From Saccharomonospora cyanea NA-134 (GTDB lineage Bacteria; Actinomycetota; Actinomycetes; Mycobacteriales; Pseudonocardiaceae), in NCBI RefSeq assembly GCF_000244975.1, contig NZ_CM001440.1, positions 1,291,538-1,355,537 on the forward strand: 64,000 nucleotides of DNA. The letters are read 5' to 3'. The notes under the pieces were generated by a model, which saw only the letters and a list, made by a program, of their open reading frames with translations, was not told the origin of the DNA and ran no database searches. Positions 42,642 through 50,653 of the stretch are shown in pieces; positions within the stretch are counted from its first letter, which is position 1; each line of letters starts with the position of its first letter. The position numbers and the translations under genes were made by a program.

Positions 42642-43058
42642 ATGACACGTGTTCGAGAAATCATGACCACGAACCCGACCTATGCGGAAACCAGTGAGAC
42701 GGTGACGCACGCGGCCCGGACGATGGCGGGGGAGGGCGTGGGGGCGCTGCCCATCCGGGGTGAGGACCACAAGCTCAAGGGGATGCTCACCGATCGGGAC
42801 ATCGTGGTGAAAGTGCTGGCCGAGGGCAAGGACCCGGTGGCCGTACACGTCGGTGAGCTGGCGCAGGGCGAGGTCGTCGCGGTGGGGCCCGACGACGACG
42901 TGGCCGAGGCGCTGCGGCTGATGGCGCGTCACCAGGTGCGGCGGTTGCCCGTCGTGGAAGGCGAGGAACTCGTCGGAATCGTGGCGCAGGCCGACGCCGC
43001 GCGGAAACTTCCCGACGCCGACGTGGGGGGCGCGGTCGAGGACATCTCACGTGACTGA
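42642..43058 (+). CDS. CBS-domain protein
   Basis: This 138-residue protein consists of two CBS domains: residues about 1-60 (VREIMTTNPTYAETSETVTHA, LKGMLTDRDIVVKVL) and about 70-128 (VAVGPDDDVAEALRLMARHQ, VRRLPVVEGEELVGIVAQAD). Paired CBS domains bind adenosine nucleotides and act as regulatory modules. It has no enzymatic domain. The gene is alone, divergent from the STAS gene. Partner unknown. Confidence 0.92.
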   Translation: MTRVREIMTTNPTYAETSETVTHAARTMAGEGVGALPIRGEDHKLKGMLTDRDIVVKVLAEGKDPVAVHVGELAQGEVVAVGPDDDVAEALRLMARHQVRRLPVVEGEELVGIVAQADAARKLPDADVGGAVEDISRD

Positions 43059-43172
43059 TCGAGTGAATTTCCGATCACTTGTCGGCGGTCCGCCAAAATA
43101 GTCGCCGTCTAGTTCACCGGAATGGCGGTCCGAAAACGTGAAAATGGTTTGGTCCCCCTTTTGGTGATCGGT

Positions 43173-44477
43173 TCACCGACCCAGTCCCCAGTACGCGAAA
43201 CCCGCACGCGTCACGGCCTCGGGATCGAGCAGGTTGCGCGTGTCCACGATTGTGGCGCGGTCGGTCAGGTCGGCCAGCTGCGCCCAGTCGAGGTCGCGGA
43301 ACTCCGGCCACTCCGTCAACAGCACCAGCCCGGCGGCGTCCTTGGCCACCAGCGTGACGTCGTCCACCAGCTGCACCACCCCCGCCGCGCAGTCGTTGCG
43401 GTTGACCCCGGGGTCGTAGCCGGTCAGCACCGCACCGGCCTCCGCGAGCCGTGCCGCGACCGCCAGCGCGGGCGACTCGCGCACGTCGTCCGTCCCGGCC
43501 TTGAACGCCACCCCGAGCAGTCCGAGGCGCAGGCCGTCCAGTGTGCCGTCGGCCGATCCGGTGACGGCCTCCCTGACCTTGGCCACGATGCGCTCGTGCT
43601 GGTGGTGGTTGGCCGCCACCGCGTCGGCCAGGACCGCGAAGTCGACACCTGCCTCGGCGGCCGTGTGCAGCAGCGCCCGGGTGTCCTTCGGCAGGCAGGA
43701 GCCGCCCCAGCCGGGGCCGGGTGACAGAAACGCCGAACCGATGCGCGGATCGAGACGCATGGCCTGTGCCACGTCGGCGATGTCGGCGCCGAGACGTTCA
43801 CACAGCTCGGCGAGCACGTTCACGTAGGACACCTTCACCGCGAGAAAGGCGTTGCTCGCGTACTTCGCCAGCTCCGAGCTCGCCGGGTCGGTGCGCAGCA
43901 CCGGGGCGGGCAGGCCGTCGTAGAGCGCGGCCACGCGGTCGGCGGCGTCGGCGTCGACCGCGCCGATGACGATGCGGTCGGGGTTGAGGAAGTCGTAGAC
44001 CGCGTGCCCTTCCCTGAGGAACTCGGGGTTGCTCACCGTGGGGCGGTTCAGCACGTGTTCCGTGCGCGCGGTCGTACCCACCGGCACCGTCGACTTCACG
44101 GCCACGACGCAGCTGGGGGTGAGGATCGTCGAGAGGGAGTCGACGGCGGCGTCGAACGCGCGCAGGTCGGCTGTGCCCTCCGGGCCGGTGGGGGTCGGCA
44201 CGCACAGCACCACCACCTCGGCACGGGACAGCGCGCCCAGGTCGGTGGTGAAGGTGAGCCTGCCGTCGCCGAGGCCCTCGGCGACCAGCGTGTCGAGGCC
44301 CGGTTCGGCGATCGGAACCTCGCCCCGGGACAGGGCGGCGACCTTGGCGGCGTCGATGTCCACACCGGTCACCTGGTGCCCCAACCGGGCGAGGCAGGCG
44401 GCGCTGGTCAGTCCGACGTAGCCGGTACCGACGACACCGACGGTGAGACGGTCTCGGCGTTCCTTGGGGTCCGACAT
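43173..44477 (-). CDS. UDP-glucose 6-dehydrogenase
   Basis: This 434-residue protein has the N-terminal NAD loop VGVVGTGYVGL (about 13-23), STVPVGTT, the catalytic cysteine Cys261 in GGSCLPKDT, and the C-terminal UDP-binding domain (GVAFKAGTDDVRESPAL). It oxidises UDP-glucose to UDP-glucuronate with two NAD. ATG at 44477 has a GGAGGTGA ribosome binding site and overlaps the preceding GT9 gene by 70 nt. With the decarboxylase-like epimerase at 52435-53415 it could supply UDP-glucuronate or UDP-xylose to this glycan cluster. Confidence 0.95.
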   Translation of the reverse strand: MSDPKERRDRLTVGVVGTGYVGLTSAACLARLGHQVTGVDIDAAKVAALSRGEVPIAEPGLDTLVAEGLGDGRLTFTTDLGALSRAEVVVLCVPTPTGPEGTADLRAFDAAVDSLSTILTPSCVVAVKSTVPVGTTARTEHVLNRPTVSNPEFLREGHAVYDFLNPDRIVIGAVDADAADRVAALYDGLPAPVLRTDPASSELAKYASNAFLAVKVSYVNVLAELCERLGADIADVAQAMRLDPRIGSAFLSPGPGWGGSCLPKDTRALLHTAAEAGVDFAVLADAVAANHHQHERIVAKVREAVTGSADGTLDGLRLGLLGVAFKAGTDDVRESPALAVAARLAEAGAVLTGYDPGVNRNDCAAGVVQLVDDVTLVAKDAAGLVLLTEWPEFRDLDWAQLADLTDRATIVDTRNLLDPEAVTRAGFAYWGLGR

Positions 44478-45424
44478 GGGTCACCTCCGGCGAGCAGCGT
44501 CCGCGCGGCGTCGAGTACGGCGGACGCGGTGAGCCGCAGCAGTCCCGCGTCCGGGGTCGTGGCGTGGGGGTCGCCGAGCGCGCCTGCCCAGAGCACGACG
44601 TGCTGCGGCCGGTCGGCGGGCGGTCCCCAGCGGCTGGGCGGGGTGGGGCCGAACAGCAGTACCGACGGCGTCCCGAAGGCCGTGGCCAGGTGGCCGACTC
44701 CCGTGTCGCCGCAGACGACGAGCGCGGCTTCCGCCACGAGCGCCGCCAGCTCGCCGAGGCCGTGTCCGGCGAACACGGCCGACGTGCCGAGTCCGGCGCG
44801 GACGGCGACCTCGGTGGCCAACGGACGTTCCGCCTCACTGCCGGTGACGAGCACGGGCGTGGCCGTGCCCGCCAGGTCGTCGGCGAGCGCGCGCGCCACG
44901 GTGGCGAAGCGTTCCGGTGGCCACCGGCGTGCGGGGAACGCCGCCCCTGGGTGGACGATCACGGCCCCCGGCACGGGGCTCGGCACGGGCGGTGGGGGTA
45001 GCACCAGGTCGCCGGGGTCGGAGGGAATTCCGTGCCAGTCCAGCAGCTCGCACCAGCGGTCCACCTCGTGCACGTTGTCGCTCCACTCGGGACCACCGAG
45101 CCCCGGGTGATCGGGATGCCGGTGCGTGACGAGGTGCCGGGGTCGCGTGGCCAGCAGGTCGGCGATGCTCTGCGGTCCGCTGCCGTGGAGGTTCACGGCG
45201 AGGTCGACGTCCGCCACCGGAGGCAGTGCCGACAGCCCGGGCGTGGGCAGCAGCTCGACGCCCGGCCCCTCGGTATCCACCAGCTCCACGAGAGGGGCCA
45301 GAGGGGCGGGCGCGGCCAGCACGATCCGGTCGTCCGGCCGGGCCCTGCGCAGCGCGCGCAACGCGGGCACGGCGGTCAGCAGGTCGCCGAGTCCGAGCGC
45401 GCGCAGCACGAGCGTCACGGCCAT
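44408..45424 (-). CDS. Glycosyltransferase family 9 (heptosyltransferase-like)
   Basis: This 338-residue protein has the GT9 pattern: N-terminal LRALGLGDLLTAVPALRAL, central VIVHPGAAFPARRWPPERFA and C-terminal VVCGDTGVGHLATAFGTPSVLLFGPTPPSRWG. GT9 enzymes are ADP-heptose heptosyltransferases in Gram-negative bacteria. The neighbours supply an ADP-heptose pathway, so heptose is the likely donor. ATG at 45424 has a GAAGAGGG ribosome binding site and overlaps the SDR stop by 10 nt. The last 23 codons overlap the UDP-glucose dehydrogenase start. Confidence 0.9.
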   Translation of the reverse strand: MAVTLVLRALGLGDLLTAVPALRALRRARPDDRIVLAAPAPLAPLVELVDTEGPGVELLPTPGLSALPPVADVDLAVNLHGSGPQSIADLLATRPRHLVTHRHPDHPGLGGPEWSDNVHEVDRWCELLDWHGIPSDPGDLVLPPPPVPSPVPGAVIVHPGAAFPARRWPPERFATVARALADDLAGTATPVLVTGSEAERPLATEVAVRAGLGTSAVFAGHGLGELAALVAEAALVVCGDTGVGHLATAFGTPSVLLFGPTPPSRWGPPADRPQHVVLWAGALGDPHATTPDAGLLRLTASAVLDAARTLLAGGDPCRTPRNAETVSPSVSSVPATSD

Positions 45425-46092
45425 GAGCCCTCTTCCGAGTGGCAGACGACCATTTCCCTGACCTCGCACCCCTCGGGTTGCCGCAGCGCGTGCAGAACGG
45501 CCCTGGCCACGTTCGCCGGTTCGTTGAGCTTCGCGTCGGCCGGGGGTTTGTACTGGTCGTCGCGGGAGTCGAAGAAGGCGGTGTGCATGCCGCCGGGAAC
45601 CAGCAGCGTGACTCCGATCCGGCCGGCCGTCTCGGCGGCGAGCGCGCGGGTGAAGGCGACGACTCCCGCCTTCGACGCGCAGTAGGCGGTGGCGTCGGAG
45701 ACCGAGCGCAGCCCGAGCGTGGAGGAGCAGGTGACGACCTTGCCCCGCGAACGTTCGAGATAGGGCAGGGCGGCACGCACGACGGCGGCGGTGCCCAGCA
45801 GGTTCACCCGCACCACACGTTCCCAGTCCTCGGTCGAGACGTCATCGAGCCTGCCCGGCGTGTCGATGCCCGCCGCGGTGAACACGGCGTCGAGCCCGCC
45901 CGCGCGCTCGGCCAGCTCCCGCACGGCGTTCTCGGCGGCGGGCGTGTCGGCGAGGTCGGCCAGCGCGTAGTCCACGCCGCCGACCTCGGGGGGCTTGCGG
46001 TCGAGCACGAGCGGGGTGCCGCCCGCGTCGAGGACCTCCCGGACCGTCGCGGCCCCGAGCCCCGACGACCCGCCACTGATCAGAACCTTCAT
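45415..46092 (-). CDS. Short-chain dehydrogenase/reductase
   Basis: This 225-residue classical SDR has the cofactor loop GGSSGLGAA (about 7-15), the NNAG-equivalent TAAGID, and the catalytic SSTLGLRSVSDATAYCASK (Ser and Tyr-x3-Lys). ATG at 46092 follows GAGGAGG. It lies between hldE and a GT9 gene in the heptose cluster. It is not an extended SDR, so it is not the ADP-heptose epimerase HldD; it may reduce or oxidise a sugar intermediate. Confidence 0.9.
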   Translation of the reverse strand: MKVLISGGSSGLGAATVREVLDAGGTPLVLDRKPPEVGGVDYALADLADTPAAENAVRELAERAGGLDAVFTAAGIDTPGRLDDVSTEDWERVVRVNLLGTAAVVRAALPYLERSRGKVVTCSSTLGLRSVSDATAYCASKAGVVAFTRALAAETAGRIGVTLLVPGGMHTAFFDSRDDQYKPPADAKLNEPANVARAVLHALRQPEGCEVREMVVCHSEEGSWP

Positions 46093-46114
46093 CGTGCCTC
46101 CTCGTTCACCTCGT

Positions 46115-47500
46115 TCACCGGCTCGCCTCCGAAAGCAGCCGGGTCGTGGAGTAGCCCTCCACGGTGGGCACCAGCACCACCTCGCCGCCGTGGCGGCGTA
46201 CCACCTCGGCCTCGGGGAGTTCACTGCCCGCGTAGTCGCCGCCCTTGACCCACACGTCGGGGCGCAGCCGTTCGAGCACGGCCGACGGCGACGACTCCTC
46301 GAACACCACCACTGCGTCCACACTGGACAGCTCCGCGAGCAGCCGAGCGCGGTCGTCGGCCGTGACGACCGGCCGTCCGGGGCCCTTGAGCCGCCGGACC
46401 GACTCGTCGGAGTTGAGGCAGACGACGAGCGCGTCGCCCAGCGACTTCGCGTGCCGCAGCAGGCTCACGTGCCCGGCGTGCAGGAGGTCGAAGCACCCGC
46501 CCGTGGCGACGAGCCTGCCGCCGCGCCTGCGTACGGACTCCGCGAGTTCGAACGCCGACCCGTCCTCGCTCGGCGGGAGGCCGTCCTCGCCGCCGTCCCG
46601 GGAGCTGTCCCGCGTCGACAGGGCGGCGGCTCCACCGGCGGCGACGAACCTCGACGCGGACTCCACCGCCGAGGCCACGGCGTCGGCGACGTCCGCACCC
46701 TCGGCGAGCGCGCTGACGGCCGCGCTCGCGAACCGGTCGCCCGCGCCGCAGGTGTCGAGTTTCTGTCCGGTGAGCGTGGCGCCGTCCGGTACGGGCACGG
46801 CCAGCGTGGTCCCGTCCGGGGCGGCGAGCACCGCCCCGCGCGCTCCCACCGTCACCGCCGCGGCCTGACTGCGCCACCGCCGCCGCACCGACACCGCCGC
46901 GTCCGCCGGGTCGGCGCACCCGTCCGCGATCGACAGGGCCTCCCGCTCGTTGGGGGTGGCCAGCGTGACCCCCGGCACCGCGGCGGTGCCGCGAGGGTGT
47001 GGATCCCACACCACCGGTACCCGCGCGGCGGCCTCGGTGAGCAACCGCCGCATCTCCGGATGTGCCGCGACACCACGGCCGTAGTCGGAGACCAGCACCG
47101 CACCGGCCCCCCGGATCGCGCGCCGCACGCGCTCCGGCAGCGGGGCGTGCGCCGCGTGGCCGTCACCGGTGTCCAGACGTGTCACCGACTGCCCGGACGC
47201 CCTGACCCGGGTCTTGCGCGCCGTCTCGCCCGACAGCGGCAGCCGCAGCACCTCCACGTCGCGGGCCAGCAGCGCGGCCAGCCTGCGTCCCGTGTCGTCG
47301 CTGCCCAGCGCCGTCACGAACAGCACGTCACCCGCGGCGTGCGTGGCGAGCAGCGTCGCCGCGAGCCCGGCACCGCCGGGCCGCACCCACTCGCCGTCCA
47401 CGTCCACCACCGGCACGGGCGCCTCGGGGCACAGCCGCGTGGCGCTGCCCTCGACGTCGACGTCGAGCAGCGCGTCCCCGACCACCACGAGCGGCCTCAT
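46115..47500 (-). CDS. hldE: Bifunctional heptose-7-phosphate kinase / heptose-1-phosphate adenylyltransferase
   Basis: This 461-residue protein has an N-terminal PfkB/ribokinase-type kinase (about 1-300; GGAGLAATLLATHA, DTCGAGDRFASA with the catalytic Asp in GAGD 252-255) and a C-terminal nucleotidyltransferase (about 325-461; GGCFDLLHAGHVSLL with HxGH at 341-344, and ESSPSAVLERLRPDVWVKGGDY). This is the HldE/RfaE arrangement. It phosphorylates heptose 7-phosphate at C1 and later adds AMP, acting before and after GmhB. It overlaps gmhA as ATGA. The full set in an actinobacterium points to a heptose-containing surface glycan or natural product. Confidence 0.93.
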   Translation of the reverse strand: MRPLVVVGDALLDVDVEGSATRLCPEAPVPVVDVDGEWVRPGGAGLAATLLATHAAGDVLFVTALGSDDTGRRLAALLARDVEVLRLPLSGETARKTRVRASGQSVTRLDTGDGHAAHAPLPERVRRAIRGAGAVLVSDYGRGVAAHPEMRRLLTEAAARVPVVWDPHPRGTAAVPGVTLATPNEREALSIADGCADPADAAVSVRRRWRSQAAAVTVGARGAVLAAPDGTTLAVPVPDGATLTGQKLDTCGAGDRFASAAVSALAEGADVADAVASAVESASRFVAAGGAAALSTRDSSRDGGEDGLPPSEDGSAFELAESVRRRGGRLVATGGCFDLLHAGHVSLLRHAKSLGDALVVCLNSDESVRRLKGPGRPVVTADDRARLLAELSSVDAVVVFEESSPSAVLERLRPDVWVKGGDYAGSELPEAEVVRRHGGEVVLVPTVEGYSTTRLLSEASR

Positions 47501-48060
47501 GCGGGCACCCCCAGCGTGCGGTCGAGGTGGGCGCAGAGCGCGTGCACGACCGCGAGGTGCACCTCCTGCACGGTGGCCACGTGGTCGGCGTCCACGGCGA
47601 CCGCGTCGTCGCACAGCGCGGTGAGCGGATTCGGTTCGGGGCCCGTCAACGCCCAGGTCACCATGCCGAGTTCGTGCGCCACCTTCACGGCGGTGACCAC
47701 GTTCTGGCTGCGGCCGCTGGTGGACAGGGCGACGAGCACGTCGCCCGGCCTGCCGTGGGCCCGCACCTGCCGTGCGTACAGCTCGTGCTCGCCGTAGTCG
47801 TTGACGATCGCCGTGGCGGCCGACGTGTCGGCGTGGAGCGCGATGGCGGACAGGGGTTGCCGGTCGTGACGGAACTTGCCGACGAGTTCGCCGGTGAGGT
47901 GTTGTGCCTCGGCCGCACTGCCGCCGTTGCCGCACGCGAGCAGCCTGCCGCCGCCGGTCAGCACCTCGGCGAGCTGCTTCGCCCACGACTCGATGGTCGG
48001 CGCCGCGGCGCGCACCCGGTGCAGCGCGCCTTCCAGTGCGCGGAAATGCTCTTCGATCAC
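47497..48060 (-). CDS. gmhA: Phosphoheptose isomerase
   Basis: This 187-residue protein is a SIS-domain isomerase with the GmhA motif CGNGGSAAEAQHLTGEL (about 43-59), ALSTSGRSQNV and the C-terminal EVHLAVVHALCAHLD. GmhA converts sedoheptulose 7-phosphate to D-glycero-D-manno-heptose 7-phosphate, the first heptose step. The GTG start overlaps the upstream GT9 stop (GTGA) and the gene's stop overlaps hldE (ATGA), so the order GT9, gmhA, hldE is tightly coupled. Assignment is strong. Confidence 0.94.
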   Translation of the reverse strand: MIEEHFRALEGALHRVRAAAPTIESWAKQLAEVLTGGGRLLACGNGGSAAEAQHLTGELVGKFRHDRQPLSAIALHADTSAATAIVNDYGEHELYARQVRAHGRPGDVLVALSTSGRSQNVVTAVKVAHELGMVTWALTGPEPNPLTALCDDAVAVDADHVATVQEVHLAVVHALCAHLDRTLGVPA

Positions 48061-49157
48061 GACACACCTCCAGTGGGTTTCGTGCCGACGCGCAGCGCGG
48101 TGTCGGCACCGTCGTCACCGCGCCCGGTCGTGAGCGCCAGTGCTTCCACGGCCTCGACCACGTCTGCCGCATCGATCGCCAGGCACGGGTGTCCCGGGAC
48201 CGGGCAGTGCCGGGCCCTGGTGTTCTTGCAGGGTGCGTCCTGGTCTCCCAGCACGACACGGGGCACGCCGTGGGGAGCCCAGCGGGCGCTGGGGACCACG
48301 GGTGCGAACAGGGACACCACGGGGGTGCCCACGGCCGCGGCGAGGTGTGCCGGGCCGGTGTTGGGGGCCACCACCACGCGGGCGGCGGCCAGTACGGAGG
48401 CGAGTTCGGGAAGTGACGTCGCACCACCGAGGTCGACGACCCGGCCCGAAGCGGCGTCCGAGCCCGACGCGTGGGCGATGCGGGCGGTGAGGTCGCGTTC
48501 GGCGCGGGCACCGGTGAGCACCACGCGGTGTCCCGCCCCGGCGAGCGCCGACACCGCCGCAGCGGTCCGCTCCCACGAAGGTTGCCGTGCCGGGACGGAG
48601 GCGGCCGGGTGGACCACCACGAACGGGTCCGGACCGGTCAGCGCCCGGGTGTCCGGCAACGGACGTCGGACGGCGAGGGCCCCGTCGTCTCCTTCGGGCA
48701 GGGCGAACCCGGCCGCGGTGACGAGCGACAGCGCGCGCTCGGCTTCGGGCGGGTCACCGTCGACGCGGTGCCGCAGATCCAGCAGCGAGCCGGGGTAGTC
48801 GTCGCTGATGGCGCCGATCCACGGCACTCCAGCGAGTCGCAGCACAAGCGCCAGCGGCAGCGGGGACTGGTGGAACGAGGTGAGGATGAACGCGGCGTCC
48901 AGTCGTAGATCCCGCACCTGCTTGACGAGGGCGTCGACCGAGGCCTCGGTGAGAGCGGGCGGTTCCGGGTCGATCCACGGCGCGCACCACTCCACGACCT
49001 CGTCCACACCGGGCAGCAGCTCGGCACCGGCACGGCCGCGGGGCCCGGCGAGCAGCACCACGTGGTCGGCGTGTGCCGCCACGGCCCGGACGGCCGGCCC
49101 CGCCAGCAGCACGTCGCCGATGTTGTCGAGACGCGCGACGAGAACCCGGCCCGTCAT
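48057..49157 (-). CDS. Glycosyltransferase family 9 (heptosyltransferase-like)
   Basis: This 366-residue protein shows GT9 motifs LVARLDNIGDVLLAGPAVRA, FILTSFHQSPLPLAL, FVVVHPAASVPARQPSWER and VVAPNTGPAHLAAAVGTPVVSLFAPV. It is the second GT9 enzyme of the cluster and lies directly before gmhA. It is a candidate heptosyltransferase. An extra Cys-containing C-terminal part (CKNTRARHCPVPGHPC) resembles that of some GT9 proteins and may bind a metal. ATGA overlap with the GT2-GmhB gene. Confidence 0.9.
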   Translation of the reverse strand: MTGRVLVARLDNIGDVLLAGPAVRAVAAHADHVVLLAGPRGRAGAELLPGVDEVVEWCAPWIDPEPPALTEASVDALVKQVRDLRLDAAFILTSFHQSPLPLALVLRLAGVPWIGAISDDYPGSLLDLRHRVDGDPPEAERALSLVTAAGFALPEGDDGALAVRRPLPDTRALTGPDPFVVVHPAASVPARQPSWERTAAAVSALAGAGHRVVLTGARAERDLTARIAHASGSDAASGRVVDLGGATSLPELASVLAAARVVVAPNTGPAHLAAAVGTPVVSLFAPVVPSARWAPHGVPRVVLGDQDAPCKNTRARHCPVPGHPCLAIDAADVVEAVEALALTTGRGDDGADTALRVGTKPTGGVS

Positions 49158-50653
49158 GTGAGCTCCAACGCGATCCTCGCGGCGGTGGGCAGGTCGGGGG
49201 CGACGACCGCGTGGCGGCGCGCCAGCTCCACCTCGTCGGGCAGGGTGCGCGCGGTCGGCACGAGGATCGCCTGTGCACCCGCCGTCAACGCGGCCTCCAC
49301 ATCGGAGCCGATGTCACCGACGACCACGCACCGTCGCACGTCCACGCCGAGCTCCTCGGCTGCCCGCAGCACCATGGCGGGGCGGGGTTTCCGGCACGGA
49401 CACCCGTCGTCGGGACCGTGGGGGCAGTGCTGCCACGTCTGGAACGGGCCGAGCAGTTCGTCGACGCGGTGGGTGACGGCGCGAAACGCCTCGGCGGTGA
49501 TGTGGCCGCGGGCCAGTCCGGACTGGTTGCTCACGACACCCACGGGCACCCCCGCGTCGCGCAGCAGCGCCAGCGCGTCGGCCGCCCCGGCCATGGGCCG
49601 CACCTTCTCCGGATCGGACAGGTACGGCACGTCCTCGATCAGCGTGTCGTCCCGGTCGAACAGCACCGCGCGACCCCGCCGGACCCGCCACTCGCCCGCG
49701 AGGCGGTGGGCGCAGGCCACGGGTGGGATCACGGCGCTCGTCACGGCCATCCGCGCCACCTCACCGGGTGTGCGCGGTCCCGGCGCGATCCGCCGCGTGG
49801 CGAACTCCCCGGTCAGCCCGGTCCAGAGCCCGGCGGCCAGCGCCGCCGCCCTCGGCGACCTGGCGGCGGTCAACGCGAGCGCCGACACTCCGGCCAGGGT
49901 CGTCAACACGTGCCTGCCGAGCCTGCCGGGTCCCTCACCGGCCTCGTGCCGCCAGTGCGCGCCGTGTTTGGCGCGCATCAACGCGTTGTCGGCGTTGCCG
50001 CGTTGCCTGCGCACGCTCGCGAGGAAACCGCCCCGCTTCGGCGGGTGGGTCGTCACGCGGCTGCCCTCGGCGATGCGCCAGCCCGCGCGGCGTACGCGCA
50101 GCGCGAGATCGGCGTCCTCCCGGTACGCGCGGGGAAAACGTTCGTCGAATCCGCCGACCTCCACCAGCGCCTGCCGTCGATACGCCATGTCGGCGGTGAT
50201 CCACCGTGACCGCGTCAGCGCGAGCGTGTCGCGTTCGTCGTCGGTGGGCCTGCGGGTGTCCGGCAGCGGGACGTCGATCCGCGCGACGGAGGCAGCCACG
50301 TCGTCGTCGAGTCCGGTGAGGTCGGTGGCCAACCGCGAGGGCCAGTCCCTCGCCGTCAACACGTCGTCGTCGAGGAAGGCGATCCACTCGTCCCGCGCGG
50401 CCCGCCAGCCCACGTTGCGCGCGGCGGCCGGGCCTCGCCCACCCGAGGCGAGCACGCGCACGGGCAGGCCGAGTTCCGGCAGGGTCAGCGGCGTGCCGGC
50501 CCGGCCCGCGGGCCGGTCGTCGATCACCAGCACCTCGCTGGGCTCGGGGCCTTCGCCGTGTGCGAGTCCCCGCAGCAGTGAGACGAGGTTGTCGCGCCCC
50601 GCCGTCGGGATGACGACGGTGTAGGCCGGGGCCCGGTCACGCCGTCGGTTCAC
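49154..50653 (-). CDS. Fusion of GT2 glycosyltransferase and D,D-heptose 1,7-bisphosphate phosphatase (GmhB-like)
   Basis: This 499-residue protein joins a GT2 transferase (about 10-300; VVIPTAGRDNLVSLL, FLDDDVLTARDW, GGFDERFPRAYREDADLALR) with a HAD phosphatase (about 328-499). The phosphatase has the nucleophile DRDDT (333-337), SNQSGLARG, the GmhB zinc loop Cys410, His412, Cys418, Cys420 (CPHGPDDGCPC) and GDIGSD (446-451). GmhB removes the C7 phosphate of heptose 1,7-bisphosphate, the step between the two HldE activities. A short helical stretch (about 250-320) links the parts. The fusion joins donor synthesis to transfer. GTGA and ATGA overlaps on both sides. Confidence 0.9.
   Translation of the reverse strand: MNRRRDRAPAYTVVIPTAGRDNLVSLLRGLAHGEGPEPSEVLVIDDRPAGRAGTPLTLPELGLPVRVLASGGRGPAAARNVGWRAARDEWIAFLDDDVLTARDWPSRLATDLTGLDDDVAASVARIDVPLPDTRRPTDDERDTLALTRSRWITADMAYRRQALVEVGGFDERFPRAYREDADLALRVRRAGWRIAEGSRVTTHPPKRGGFLASVRRQRGNADNALMRAKHGAHWRHEAGEGPGRLGRHVLTTLAGVSALALTAARSPRAAALAAGLWTGLTGEFATRRIAPGPRTPGEVARMAVTSAVIPPVACAHRLAGEWRVRRGRAVLFDRDDTLIEDVPYLSDPEKVRPMAGAADALALLRDAGVPVGVVSNQSGLARGHITAEAFRAVTHRVDELLGPFQTWQHCPHGPDDGCPCRKPRPAMVLRAAEELGVDVRRCVVVGDIGSDVEAALTAGAQAILVPTARTLPDEVELARRHAVVAPDLPTAARIALELT

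Noticed and set aside
45415-46092. The SDR in the heptose operon as the ADP-heptose epimerase HldD
   Set aside because: It is a short classical SDR of 225 residues with GGSSGLG and YxxxK; HldD is an extended SDR of about 310 residues.
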